Shown: positions 17,752-26,649, counted from the stretch's first letter. The stretch: DNA of 64,000 bases from Actinoplanes subtropicus (GCF_000721705.1 NZ_JOJL01000034.1:1-64000), one strand, 5' to 3'. Program-made: numbers and translations. Notes: generated by a model not told the origin, from the letters alone.

Positions 17752-20700
17752 TCATGAGGAAATCACGACCTTCTTGCCGGTGCCGATCATGCCCAGGATT
17801 TCCTCGCGTAGTCCGTCCAGCGCCGCCTTCAACTGCTCTTCCGTCTCGATCCCGCCGGTGAAGAAGGGGCGGATGTCGAGAGAGACGAGCCGCTCGCCTT
17901 CGAGAATCTGCTGCATGCGGTAGATTGCAGCGCGCAGCCTGGCTTCACTGGCGTCGCGTTCGGAACGGAGCAGCGAGATCGGAGCGTCTGCCGGTTGGGG
18001 TAGTCGTCCTGCGAGCAGGGGCCCGGCGAGGTCTTGCCGCGTCTCCTCGGGCAGGTCGTGCCAGCCGGGTTCGTCGGTCAGCTCCTTGTACGCGGCCGCG
18101 TAGGCGTTAATACGCTCCCGCTGGGCCTCCTCGAAGAGCCGTTGGTACTCGGCCTCGATGGCCTGGGCGTGCTGATCGATCTCGGGCAGGCTTCGGAAGA
18201 ACGACTCCCGTTCGAGGAGATCCGTGAGCTCGGCGGCTCGGTCCTCCAGATTTTCCTTGAGGGTCGGCTCGCTGCGCAGTACTGGCCACATGTTACGAAT
18301 GGCACGACGGGCTCGGGCAAGATCGTGAAGGCGGAGTTCCGTCAGCGCACTGCGCAGTTCGCCGGCGCGCTGGATCGCCTCCTTGATGACGCGGTGGCTG
18401 GCGTTGAAGGCCAGGATCGCGCTGTCGGTGGTGCCAGACTTGATGACCTTCATCTCGCCGAGTGCCTTTTCGAGCGGACCTTCACCGGGAAGGCGATGGC
18501 GGAGTAGGAGGTCTCGCGCTTCGCTAACCGAATCCTGATGGTCGTCGATCTGACGACGGATCTCATCGACGATGGCCGTTGACGAGGTTATGTCAGTCAC
18601 CTCGCGGCCGAACGTGTCCTGGAATGCCTCGGCGGCGCGGAGCTTGTCCTTGGTCTCAATGCCACGGCGGGGCCTGAAGGATGCTTGCCGGAACTGGTTG
18701 TTGTTGCTGAGGGCGTCCTTGGACTCCGGGCTCGGGAGCGGATCGAGGACGTGACCCTTGCTGGTTGCCTCGATCCGCTCGTCTCGCATCAACGCGAGGA
18801 CGAGCAGTCGGACGACTTCGAAGTCCCAGCCGTAGGGTTCCTTCCTCAGCTCAGCCTCGAGGTAGCGTCCGTTGGCATTGTCGCCATACTCTGCACGGTC
18901 TTCGATGCGCTGGAGGATCTCATGTAGTGGTCCACCATCGACAATGAAGGTGGTCGTCCCGCCGTCGGTGCGGACCAGGCCGAGGTCCCTGAACACCGCG
19001 GGCAGTCCCTGGAGGTTGTGGGCGGTCAACAGGGCATCGGCGCCCTTGCGGGCGTCCGTCGCCTTGGCTGCGGCCTCACTGAATCGGTGGTACACATCCG
19101 GGAGCACGGCACCGAGGATCTCCGTGGCGGCCTTGCCGACGTCGGCGACGCCATCGCTCGGCCCTCGGTCGTTCCCTCGGAAGTAGGCTCGGCCGCTGAG
19201 GCATGCGGTCCTGAGCAGGCGGCGTAACTCGTTCTGGTGCGTGCGGAGTCGTGAGCGCTCCTCGGCCATGAGCGCCGGCGTGTCTTCGCCCTTGGTCTCG
19301 CGCTCCTTGTGTTCGAGCATCCTGCGGGATCGGAATAGCTCGACCATCTCGTGGTCGATCGCCCTGCTCAAGGGCACCGCCCAGAAGACGTTCTCGGTCT
19401 GCTGCCTGCTGCGGGATCGCAACTCGTAGGCTAACGACTCGAACTCTGCGCCTTCGTCGGCGAGCTGAAGCGAGAAGACGAGGTCACCACCCCTGGCTTC
19501 GCGACCATGAATGGCCAGGCCGGCCTTGAAGATCTTCGCGTCGGCAAGGGTGAAGGTCGGCTGCGGCTTCCAGAACTCCTGCAGGAGCTCGACGTAGAGG
19601 CGATGTGCGTCGCCTGGCTGGGGTGCGATGCGGTTACGGACGCGCTCCCAGTCATCCTCAGCCGGGGTCGGAATGCGGTAGCCGTCATCGCCGCGGCGGA
19701 CCTTGTGAGTCCGCTCCAGCTCCTCAAGCGCCTCCCGCACGTCGGCGAGCGGCGAGTCGCCGGTGACCCTGCTCACCAACGCTGCGGCGATGTTCTCCGG
19801 GCTTCGGTGCACACTGCGTACGTACTGCAGCAGGCAGATCGCCTTGGCAACTGCGTGGGCGTAAGGGTGGGTCAGTTCGCGCGGGATCGCGGCGATCTTT
19901 GCCCGAATCTCGGACCCGATGTTGTTTTCGACAAGGTCGTAGATCTGGTCGAGGCGTACCAGGCTCCCCACCGGTTGGTCGGCGATGTTGACGGCAGGGT
20001 GGATGAGCAGCTGTTGCGCGAGCTTGATGATGGTTCGGTTGGCACCGCCGACGCTCCGATTCGCCCCGCCTTGGGTGCGTAAGCCGGACACGATCTGGAT
20101 GATGAGGTCGACCTGGTACGGGACCAACGGGTAGAGGTTCGTGAATGAGTCCCGGGTCAGTTCCGGCAGTCGGATCTCGGCGGTGAGCCGGGTGTTTTGG
20201 GTGAGCCGGGCGCGGTGCTCGTCGAAGAGCTTGCCCAGGCTTGTCTCGGCTGCGGCGTTCTTGGTTAGCACGCGCTTGCTGGTTACCTCCGAGATGTCGG
20301 ACGGCTCAAGGTGCACCTGCAGCGGGAACCGGTCTCTGAGGCGGGCGAGCTCGATCCTTGTTCCCTCCAGGCCGCTCACGAGGTCGTCGAGCTTCTCCTG
20401 GGACGTGACGACGATCCAATGTTTGCCGCGGCCCTTGACGCCGATCTGTTGGACCACCGCTTGAAGGTCGAGCATTTTTTGGACATCGCGGGCGACGAAT
20501 TGGCCGACTTCGTCGATGACGAACAGGAGTGTGTATCCCGGCCGTCGACGTCTCATCAGCTCGGTTGCACGATCGGCGAGCTTGCCCGGTGTGATGTCGG
20601 CTCGGTTCTTGGCCGCGCGGACCCATGAGTCCGCTATCGGGAAGGTTTGAGGCTGCAGGCTGTGCATGACCTGGCTGGCCTCGCTGGCCGAGAAGGCCAC

Positions 20701-21294
20701 CTTTCCCTTCTCTTCGTTCCAGTCTTTGCCGAAGATTCGGGCGTACTCCGCCTCGAATCTCGGGAGTTCGTCCTTCTCTTCCAGCGTGATCTCCAGCTCC
20801 GCAAGATCGAGGTCGGTGGCGTAGCCGAGGCTATGCAGAAGCTGCCGGTACATGATCTCGGTGATGGACTGGTTACCGCTGCGGATGCCTCGATCCGTGG
20901 AGACATCGAAGATCACGGTGTGTGTGGGAATCCGCTCGCTGATGGTGGACAACAACACCCGCAACCGGTTGTCCCCGCCGGCTCGGTCGGCGAACCGCTC
21001 CGCGGCGCCCTTGCCGTCGATCATTCGGTTCTCGATGGACAGACCGAGGATCTTCGCGAAGCTCGACTTGCCCGAGCCGAAGAACCCCGAGACCCAGACA
21101 GCGATCCCCTCATGCGGCTTGTTCGGCGTCTCCTGGTAGGTGTCGAGGATCTCCGTGTAGTGCCCACGGATCACGTCCGTGACGACGTACTCGTTGAGTT
21201 CGTCGCGGATGATCTGTTCGTTGGTTTGGTCGACCTTGATGACCTCTTCGATCTTCCGGTCGATGTCCCCCGCGAACAGGGTCCTAATCGTCAC
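17752..21294 (-). CDS. brxC: BREX protein BrxC (large P-loop ATPase)
   Basis: 1180-aa ATPase, the normal BrxC length. Residues 1-60 (TIRTLFAGDIDRKIEEVIK, VTDVIRGHYTEIL) match the family N-terminus. Walker A is GFFGSGKS (70-77), and a Walker B-like YTLLFVIDEVGQFVA lies near residue 255. The C-terminal half is long, charged and helical (TDLLERESFFRSLPEIDQHA, AAYKELTDEPGWHDLPEET). BrxC is required for BREX defence and is thought to couple ATP use to the methylation/restriction complex. It starts with GTG 21294, 15 bases after brxB, and is open throughout, unlike pglX. Confidence 0.93.
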   Translation of the reverse strand: MTIRTLFAGDIDRKIEEVIKVDQTNEQIIRDELNEYVVTDVIRGHYTEILDTYQETPNKPHEGIAVWVSGFFGSGKSSFAKILGLSIENRMIDGKGAAERFADRAGGDNRLRVLLSTISERIPTHTVIFDVSTDRGIRSGNQSITEIMYRQLLHSLGYATDLDLAELEITLEEKDELPRFEAEYARIFGKDWNEEKGKVAFSASEASQVMHSLQPQTFPIADSWVRAAKNRADITPGKLADRATELMRRRRPGYTLLFVIDEVGQFVARDVQKMLDLQAVVQQIGVKGRGKHWIVVTSQEKLDDLVSGLEGTRIELARLRDRFPLQVHLEPSDISEVTSKRVLTKNAAAETSLGKLFDEHRARLTQNTRLTAEIRLPELTRDSFTNLYPLVPYQVDLIIQIVSGLRTQGGANRSVGGANRTIIKLAQQLLIHPAVNIADQPVGSLVRLDQIYDLVENNIGSEIRAKIAAIPRELTHPYAHAVAKAICLLQYVRSVHRSPENIAAALVSRVTGDSPLADVREALEELERTHKVRRGDDGYRIPTPAEDDWERVRNRIAPQPGDAHRLYVELLQEFWKPQPTFTLADAKIFKAGLAIHGREARGGDLVFSLQLADEGAEFESLAYELRSRSRQQTENVFWAVPLSRAIDHEMVELFRSRRMLEHKERETKGEDTPALMAEERSRLRTHQNELRRLLRTACLSGRAYFRGNDRGPSDGVADVGKAATEILGAVLPDVYHRFSEAAAKATDARKGADALLTAHNLQGLPAVFRDLGLVRTDGGTTTFIVDGGPLHEILQRIEDRAEYGDNANGRYLEAELRKEPYGWDFEVVRLLVLALMRDERIEATSKGHVLDPLPSPESKDALSNNNQFRQASFRPRRGIETKDKLRAAEAFQDTFGREVTDITSSTAIVDEIRRQIDDHQDSVSEARDLLLRHRLPGEGPLEKALGEMKVIKSGTTDSAILAFNASHRVIKEAIQRAGELRSALTELRLHDLARARRAIRNMWPVLRSEPTLKENLEDRAAELTDLLERESFFRSLPEIDQHAQAIEAEYQRLFEEAQRERINAYAAAYKELTDEPGWHDLPEETRQDLAGPLLAGRLPQPADAPISLLRSERDASEARLRAAIYRMQQILEGERLVSLDIRPFFTGGIETEEQLKAALDGLREEILGMIGTGKKVVISS

Positions 21295-21309
21295 AAGGCA
21301 TCGCCCCCA

Positions 21310-21885
21310 TCAGAAGACCTTGAGTCGGTAGTTGCGTTCGGGGTCAAGAACGCCCATGAAAGACAGTGAGGTGCCGTCGAGACGGCCCGGATAGAACAGC
21401 ACCGTCGGCACGTGGACGTGGCCCTTGAGCTGTTCGAGCAACGCCGAGGTCCGGTACATCGGGAACAGCGCACCGGCACGCAGGATCAGGACGATATCGC
21501 GGGTCGGGTCCGGGTTCTCTGGCATCCTGGCCGCCACGTGGTCGACAAGGGGCGAGTACTCCCAGAGAACGGCATGGACTGTCTCGACCACCGTCTCGGC
21601 GCCAGCCGCGCGTTCCGCTTCGAACCATTGGTCAAGGGGGCGCTGGGAGCGCATGGCCTCGTCCAAGCACTCGGCGAGAGAGATACGCCGGACGCGTTTG
21701 CCCTTCTGGGACAACCTGGTCTCGAGCATCGCGACTTGCACACGCAGGCGAAACTCTTCCTCGGGGTCGTAGACGAACAGCGCGCAGGGCATATCGCTAT
21801 AGGCGCTTAACCCCGCCGCAGCTGGGTCATTCTGTTCAAGGATAGGTTCAATCGACTTCCGCAGGCGCTCGTCGAGCGTGCTCAC
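21310..21885 (-). CDS. brxB: BREX protein BrxB (DUF1788)
   Basis: 191-aa BrxB with the family's recognisable C-terminal half: DIVLILRAGALFPMYRTSALLEQL followed by VPTVLFYPGRLDGTSLSFMG. The N-terminal half reads MPCALFVYDPEEEFRLRVQV. BrxB is a small conserved component of type 1 and related BREX loci; its biochemical role is not settled. GTG 21885 overlaps the brxA stop by four bases (GTGA), indicating translational coupling. Confidence 0.92.
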   Translation of the reverse strand: MSTLDERLRKSIEPILEQNDPAAAGLSAYSDMPCALFVYDPEEEFRLRVQVAMLETRLSQKGKRVRRISLAECLDEAMRSQRPLDQWFEAERAAGAETVVETVHAVLWEYSPLVDHVAARMPENPDPTRDIVLILRAGALFPMYRTSALLEQLKGHVHVPTVLFYPGRLDGTSLSFMGVLDPERNYRLKVF

Positions 21886-22661
21886 GCCACCATCCTTTCG
21901 GCGTATCCGGCCGAACTCTCGCAGGGAAGAGAGAGATGGACGATACTACCCGCGACCTGGTAGTCCAGCTTCTTGAACTGATGCAGACGGTAGATCTCCT
22001 GCTCAACATCTGACGGCACCATTAAGAACAGCCGCCAGTCCGACGCGCTTGTGATCTTGGCAGGTGTGATGCGTTGGTCGCGCAACGCATGAAGGAGATA
22101 TAGGAAGCTGCGCTCCGGCAGATGGTAGGAAGCGAACTCCTTGATCCCACCACCGCGCACTAGGCCGAAGTCTGCCGCGATCCGCAACAGCCCACTTGCG
22201 ACACGCTTGGTCGTCGCCTCGGTCCAGGCGTGCTCCATCTGGGCGCCGCGTTTGTCGATCTCCGCCAAGTAGGAAAGCACATCGTCCGGTCGGATCCGGA
22301 AGGCACCGTCTTCGTAGGCCGGGTAGAGCCAGTTCTGCAGAAAGTCTCGGACGAGGAACTCGTCGCGGGTCATGTGCCAGAGCAGGATCGGCTTCCACTC
22401 GGCGAGATCACAGCCACTCTTCGCGAGATGCACGAGTGGCCGGTCGCGGCCGGCAGGGTCGAAACGCCTGTTGATCACCTTGGCCACATCACGCAGCCAG
22501 GTCACGCTCTTGGCGCCGATGAAGTTTTCGGCGCGTAGCCGATCAAGGTTGGCCTTCTTCGACATCTCGAAGTCCCAGCCCGCCAAGACCGCATAAGTCT
22601 CGTCGATCATGGTCCCCTTCACGACCGTGAACGACGATGCCACGCTCGCTCTCTCGGTCAT
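21882..22661 (-). CDS. brxA: BREX protein BrxA (DUF1819)
   Basis: 259-aa BrxA. The family pattern is visible: SFTVVKGTMIDETYAVLAGW near the start, then AEWKPILLWHMTRDEFLVRDFLQNWL, then TEATTKRVASGLLRIAADFGLV, and LYLLHALRDQRITPAKITSA at the end. BrxA is a small nucleic-acid-binding-like BREX component of helical fold. ATG 22661 overlaps the brxE stop (ATGA), so brxE-brxA-brxB are coupled in one transcript. Confidence 0.92.
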   Translation of the reverse strand: MTERASVASSFTVVKGTMIDETYAVLAGWDFEMSKKANLDRLRAENFIGAKSVTWLRDVAKVINRRFDPAGRDRPLVHLAKSGCDLAEWKPILLWHMTRDEFLVRDFLQNWLYPAYEDGAFRIRPDDVLSYLAEIDKRGAQMEHAWTEATTKRVASGLLRIAADFGLVRGGGIKEFASYHLPERSFLYLLHALRDQRITPAKITSASDWRLFLMVPSDVEQEIYRLHQFKKLDYQVAGSIVHLSLPCESSAGYAERMVA

Positions 22662-23233
22662 TTCGGCAACCCGGCATACGGAGCCACCAGCTCCCCGGGC
22701 GCGCCGTGCGCGAAGCCGAGCGCGAGCTGTGCGACCTCAGAGACTGAGCCCGCGAACGCCGTGGCGACACGTACGCGGGGACCGTCGACGCGACGCTCCA
22801 AGCGTGAGTGAGCCTCCAGGTCCGCCTCGGAGACCGCACCTTCACTCAGGAGCACGCTAACGAGATCACCTTGTGGCCTCTGCAATCGAAGGAACAGATC
22901 ACTCCAGTTCCCTGCGTTGTCGAGCCAGTCCTCCCATCGAGCGTCAAACTGTTCTTCAATCTCAGCGGGGAGTCGCCACAGCGTTACGCTCGTTGCCGCG
23001 ACGTCGCCCAGTGGATCGAGGCGCTCGCTCGTGCGGTGCGAGGCGACGGCGAAGACCGACCGGGCCTGGGCGAAGAAGTGAGTGCGGGGGAACCCCCGCT
23101 TCAGTACCTGCGCACCGTCGGAGCCGAGCTGGGTGGTGTTCCACCACCGGCCAAGATCCATCTCACCGAACCGGGCAACGATAAGTCGGCGCTTCAGAAG
23201 CAGGTCCAGATCAATGTTTGACGTCGTTGTCAC
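22658..23233 (-). CDS. brxE: BREX protein BrxE-like
   Basis: 191-aa first gene of the BREX operon. It has the pattern I associate with the BrxE family: LLLKRRLIVARFGEMDLGRWW near the N-terminus, then LKRGFPRTHFFAQARSVFAVA with the FPRT core, then VTLWRLPAEIEEQFDARW. BrxE was originally described in type 6 BREX loci, which carry brxD and brxHI and no brxL; here it heads a locus ending in brxL. The start is GTG 23233 with AAGGA about eleven bases upstream. No enzymatic motif is visible and its role is unknown. Confidence 0.78.
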   Translation of the reverse strand: MTTTSNIDLDLLLKRRLIVARFGEMDLGRWWNTTQLGSDGAQVLKRGFPRTHFFAQARSVFAVASHRTSERLDPLGDVAATSVTLWRLPAEIEEQFDARWEDWLDNAGNWSDLFLRLQRPQGDLVSVLLSEGAVSEADLEAHSRLERRVDGPRVRVATAFAGSVSEVAQLALGFAHGAPGELVAPYAGLPK

Positions 23234-23656
23234 GCTGCATCCTTGATCCTCGGCCCACCATCATCTTCATGACACTAGTCCAGACGCTTCCGCCCCAAGA
23301 CACGTACTGATGGTCGTGTCGCGGTCTGCAGAGAGCTTGGAAATCGCAATGCCCCCAAGAGACGCGGGTGCACTCATAGCGCGTTCCAACGCGTCCGCCG
23401 ACGAACGCCTTCGACGAGGCTGGCGACTGACCGAGGACCCGGCGACAACCCACGACGGGTTGGCTGCCGCGGCCGGGCATTGAGCACGATTCGCCCCTTC
23501 ATAGGTAGACCAGCTATCGCCCGCCCGCAGCGTTCGCCGGATAGGGCTGGTTCGAGTCGATGGGACATAGCCGCGATTCGGGCGTTGGATCACATAAGCG
23601 GCATTTCGTGACCATGGATGGGCACTCCCAGCAGGTTTCCGACGCCCGCCCTGCGG
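23234..23656. other. Intergenic region upstream of the BREX operon
   Basis: About 420 bases between brxE and the decayed HNH gene. Several frames are open on both strands, but none has a recognisable domain or a good ribosome-binding site. It should hold the BREX promoter (see 23272-23277). I see no BREX-type WYL regulator gene here. Confidence 0.35.
23272..23277 (-). promoter_or_regulatory. Possible -10 box of the BREX operon
   Basis: Read on the minus strand, TAGTGT (23277-23272) is preceded at 17 bases by a weak TCTTGG. It lies about 40 bases upstream of brxE. It is the best -10-like element I can see before the operon; the -35 match is poor. Confidence 0.3.
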
Positions 23657-24450
23657 TCAGGCGGCCAAGGGATGCCCTTTGAACACCCAACGGCGGTGCC
23701 AGTCCAGATGCTGTTCGGCCGGCATGACCGTGCCGGGGCGGCCGCGTACGGTGCCGCCGTGGAGGTCGTAGAGCGCCCGACCGGCCGTGGTGCGCGCGGT
23801 GTAGGTGGCGGACACCAGGATCCGCAGGTTCAGGTCCAGGCCGAGTGCGCCCCGGTCGAACAGCTTGTGGTGCAGGGTGCATAGCGCCAGCCCGTTGTCC
23901 GGCTCGTCCGGGCCGTCGAGCGCGAACCGCGTACGTGCGCGACGTCGATGCCGACCGTCGCGCCCAGGATCTGGCCGTCGAACCCGCAGAACGCGCACTG
24001 CCGGTCCCACACCTGGATGATCGCCTCACGCCAGAGGGGATCGCGGCGCCGCTGGCTGATGCCGGTGGGGTCGGGCACCGTATCAATGACATGCAGGACG
24101 GTCTCGGGGTCCAGGCCCACCGCGGTCAGGACGTCGGGTGCGACGGTGTCCGGAAAGTGGCTGTCCACCAGCGCCCGCGCCGCGGAGGCGAGCAGCCCGG
24201 GGTCCTCGGCGAGGATCTTTTCCATCTGCGAGGTGAAGCTGCCCGTCACTTGCCCGGACGTCAGTGGGCCGACTTTGTCCATCGGGACGTCGCGGTCCAG
24301 CACCCAGATGAAGTCCTACCGTAGCCGGGTGAACGGGTACGCCGCGCTCTGGCTGCGGCTGGTCCGCGACGCCGGCCCGAACTCCGCGAGCACATCACCG
24401 AGCTGGGCCTGACTCTGGCTCCAGGGCAGAGCACTGGAATCCGTCAGTAA
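23657..24450 (-). pseudogene. Phosphorothioate-sensing HNH restriction endonuclease, decayed
   Basis: Three pieces of one protein are visible. Bases 24450-24321 encode LPWSQSQAQLGDVLAEFGP..SAAYPFTRLR, ended by TAG. The same frame resumes with DFIWVLDRDVPMDKVG..VTGSFTSQMEKIL..LVDSHFPDT..RRRDPLWREAIIQVWDRQCAFCGFDG..VGIDVAHVR. After a one-base loss near 23953 (TGG to GG) the protein continues in another frame with DGPDEPDNGLALCTLHHKLFDRGALGLD and ends HLDWHRRWVFKGHP. CAFCG, the AH of DVAHVR and LHHKLFD form the HNH nuclease. The upstream part matches the sulphur-binding domain of ScoMcrA-type enzymes that cleave phosphorothioated DNA. The extreme N-terminus is missing. It is non-functional as written. 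Confidence 0.8.
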
Positions 24451-24468
24451 AGGGGGCTGCGGACACTC

Positions 24469-24723
24469 GTGTCGTGCGGGCTGTACTCGTTCGGCTCGCG
24501 GTCGGGCAGCGCGTCGATCGGGCTGTCGCAGTGGTCGACGTTCGGGCTGCCGGCGATGGCGTTCTTCGCCGGCTACCTGGTCATCTCGATCTTCGGGCGG
24601 GCGAAGGTGCAGTCGTTGGGGCAGGTGGATCACTCGGTTCGGCTGGGTGGGTTGATCTGCTTCGGCGGCATGCTCGGCGCGTGGGTCGTCATCATCGCGG
24701 CTACGGCGTTCCTGCGCTCCTGA
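24469..24723 (+). CDS. Small two-helix membrane protein
   Basis: 84-aa frame with two hydrophobic stretches (FGLPAMAFFAGYLVISIF and LGGLICFGGMLGAWVVIIAA), predicted to cross the membrane twice with a short basic loop between. The GTG start has no obvious ribosome-binding site and the N-terminus is unremarkable, so it may be the tail of a larger, truncated membrane protein; neighbouring genes are also broken. I do not recognise the family. Confidence 0.4.
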   Translation: MSCGLYSFGSRSGSASIGLSQWSTFGLPAMAFFAGYLVISIFGRAKVQSLGQVDHSVRLGGLICFGGMLGAWVVIIAATAFLRS

Positions 24724-24860
24724 ACCGTCGCGGGCCGCCGTCACGGTGGTCACTGGGCTCCGAGCCGCTGTGTAGTGGCCGGTGTGGAAGTGGCGCGGGC
24801 GGGTGAGCGGCCTCCTCGTACGGCGACATGCCTTGCCGTTGATGTTGTTGCTGGCCTGGT

Positions 24861-25877
24861 GTGGGTGACACTGGTGCGGTGCAGTTGTTGATCGCGCGGA
24901 ATCCGGATCCGGAGTCCCGGCTGCCCTATCTGTTGCGGGTGCCGCTCGGCGCCGGTTTGGTGTTCCGGACCGCGGGGACTTGGCCGCGGACCAACGCGTT
25001 GTACTGCTACCCGGTACCCGACAGCGAGTGGCCTGCGCATCCGGAGATCGTGGAGCAGGTGCCGGTGCGCTCGTGTGCGCGCCGCGGCGCGGCCATCGAC
25101 CTGGTGCTGGACCGGGCTCGGGAGAATCGTTCGCAGTTGGTGTTCACCACCGCGCGGGGGCGTGAGGCGGTGTTCTGGCAATCGGCGCGCACTCGCAAGC
25201 AGGCGCGACCGAACGTGCGGACACCGACCGCGCGGGCGGCCGGCATCGCCGAGTTGGAGATCGTGGTCGACTCGCACGAGCAGTACCCGTACCGGTTCAC
25301 GGGCCAGCAGGTCCGTACCGTGCGCCGGGCTCTGCCGTGTGGCGACTACGGCCTGACCCTGAACGGGCGGCTGGTCGCCGCGGTTGAGCGTAAGTCGATG
25401 GTGGATCTGGTGGCCAGCTTGACCGGCGGCAAGCTGCGGTACGCGCTGGCCGAGCTGGCGGCGTTGCCCCGCGCCGCGCTGGTGGTGGAGGACCGTTACT
25501 CGCAGATCTTCACCCAGCAGCGGGTCCGCCCCGCGGTGGTGGCCGACGGCCTGGCCGAACTGCAGGTGCGCTGGCCGAACGTCCCGATCGTGTACGCCGA
25601 GACGCGGCCGCTGGCCGAGGAGTGGACCTACCGGTACCTCGCCGCCGCGCACGCCTGGGCCGCCGACGAGGACGCCGCCGTGACCCGGATCGGCCCGCAG
25701 GTCACCGACCTCGGCCGGGCCCCGGCTGCGCCCGCGCCATCCACGGCCGAGATCCGCGCCTGGGCTCGCGAGCACGGCCACCCCGTCCCCGATCGCGGCC
25801 GGCTCCGGCCTGAGATCGTCGATGCCTGGCATGCCGCGCACCCGCCAGAGCCCGAGGGCGCCACCCCGGCTTCGTGA
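24861..25877 (+). CDS. ERCC4-domain nuclease fused to Lsr2-like DNA-binding domain
   Basis: 338-aa protein. Residues 133-215 are an ERCC4/XPF-type nuclease: ELEIVVDSHEQYPYRF supplies the first Asp, CGDYGL sits at 160-165, the catalytic VERKSMVDL follows (175-183), and RAALVVEDRYSQI comes after it. Residues about 297-325 (AEIRAWAREHGHPVPDRGR) match the C-terminal DNA-binding domain of the nucleoid protein Lsr2, which prefers AT-rich DNA. The N-terminal 125 residues (LLIARNPDPESRLPYLLRVP) are family-specific. GTG 24861 is the longest start; GTG 24879 is equally plausible. The family is common in actinomycetes; its substrate is not known to me. A role in repair or in cutting xenogeneic DNA is inference. 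Confidence 0.8.
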   Translation: MGDTGAVQLLIARNPDPESRLPYLLRVPLGAGLVFRTAGTWPRTNALYCYPVPDSEWPAHPEIVEQVPVRSCARRGAAIDLVLDRARENRSQLVFTTARGREAVFWQSARTRKQARPNVRTPTARAAGIAELEIVVDSHEQYPYRFTGQQVRTVRRALPCGDYGLTLNGRLVAAVERKSMVDLVASLTGGKLRYALAELAALPRAALVVEDRYSQIFTQQRVRPAVVADGLAELQVRWPNVPIVYAETRPLAEEWTYRYLAAAHAWAADEDAAVTRIGPQVTDLGRAPAAPAPSTAEIRAWAREHGHPVPDRGRLRPEIVDAWHAAHPPEPEGATPAS

Positions 25878-25989
25878 CTCGGCGTGACGACCGGAGCGCC
25901 ACGCGGCCGGACGACAAGACCGCTCGGGGCGGTGGCTCGGCCGGGTTGTGGTTACGGTCGGCGTTGGCCGTACGAATTGGGGTGGGTTC

Positions 25990-26463
25990 GTGTTGGAGAT
26001 CGATCAGTTTGATCTCGAGGAGATAGCGTTCGCGCTGTCGGATCAGAACGTGTACGACGAGCACCTGCACCTGGTTGATCCAGCGACCGGGGAGATCGTG
26101 CTGTGGACCCGGGACGGCGGTGTCGATGGAAAGACGCCGGTCGACCTCGACGATCTGGATCTGGTGGCGATCGATCCGCTGCCTTCGTACGTCTGGTACG
26201 AGGACATGGCCGACTTTGCCGAACTGGTCAGCGACGACCACGCCGCCCGTCGGCTTGCCCGCGCGATCAACGGCCGGGGCGCGTTCCGCCGGTTCAAGGA
26301 CGAACTGCACGAGGAGTATCCGCACCTACTACCCGTCTGGTATGCGTTCCGGGACACCCGAGCCGCCCGCCGAGCGGTCGACTGGCTGCTCGACGCCTCC
26401 CTGATCAGCCAGGACGATGCGGACCGCTTCCGGGCTGCGCACCCGGATCCGCCCGTGCCGTGA
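25990..26463 (+). CDS. UPF0158 family protein
   Basis: 157-aa acidic protein of family UPF0158. The N-terminus LEIDQFDLEEIAFALSDQ and the block YVWYEDMADFAELVSDDHAARRLARAINGRGAFRRFKDEL are typical: the protein is annotated across bacteria as conserved and uncharacterised, and the family is used to predict an RNA-polymerase- or stress-linked accessory, without proof. GTG 25990 is preceded by GGGGTGGG six bases upstream; the upstream open frame from 25948 lacks a site. The gene stands alone, between the ERCC4-Lsr2 gene and gene debris. Confidence 0.75.
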   Translation: MLEIDQFDLEEIAFALSDQNVYDEHLHLVDPATGEIVLWTRDGGVDGKTPVDLDDLDLVAIDPLPSYVWYEDMADFAELVSDDHAARRLARAINGRGAFRRFKDELHEEYPHLLPVWYAFRDTRAARRAVDWLLDASLISQDDADRFRAAHPDPPVP

Positions 26464-26487
26464 CGGCCGGCGCCACCGGCAGACCGC

Positions 26488-26606
26488 ATGAGTGACGACG
26501 GGCTTGTTTGCCGCGCCGAACTTGAGCGTGCTTTCGCCGCGCTCGGGGATCGGCTTGTCCGGAGGCGTCGTAGTCGACCTGTTCGTTGTTGGCGGCGAAC
26601 CCCAAC
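26488..26606 (+). pseudogene. Nucleotidyltransferase-like N-terminal fragment
   Basis: An ATG at 26488 opens SDDGLVCRAELERAFAALGD RLVRR, and the next frame continues VVVDLFVVGG (to about 26606). Together they match the beginning of DUF6036/AbiEii-like nucleotidyltransferases, where a helix (ELEEAF..LG.RL..RG) precedes V.DLFVVGGAAM. The second half of the GG..D.D active site is absent, and the sequence then runs into DNA downstream of the SEC-C gene. This looks like a frameshifted, truncated start of a toxin-type nucleotidyltransferase. It could be the former partner of the AbiEi-like protein at 28008, but that is conjecture. Confidence 0.4.
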
Positions 26607-26649
26607 CGGGCTACTTGCGTACGCTTTTGAGCGCTGCCGAACAGCGCGG

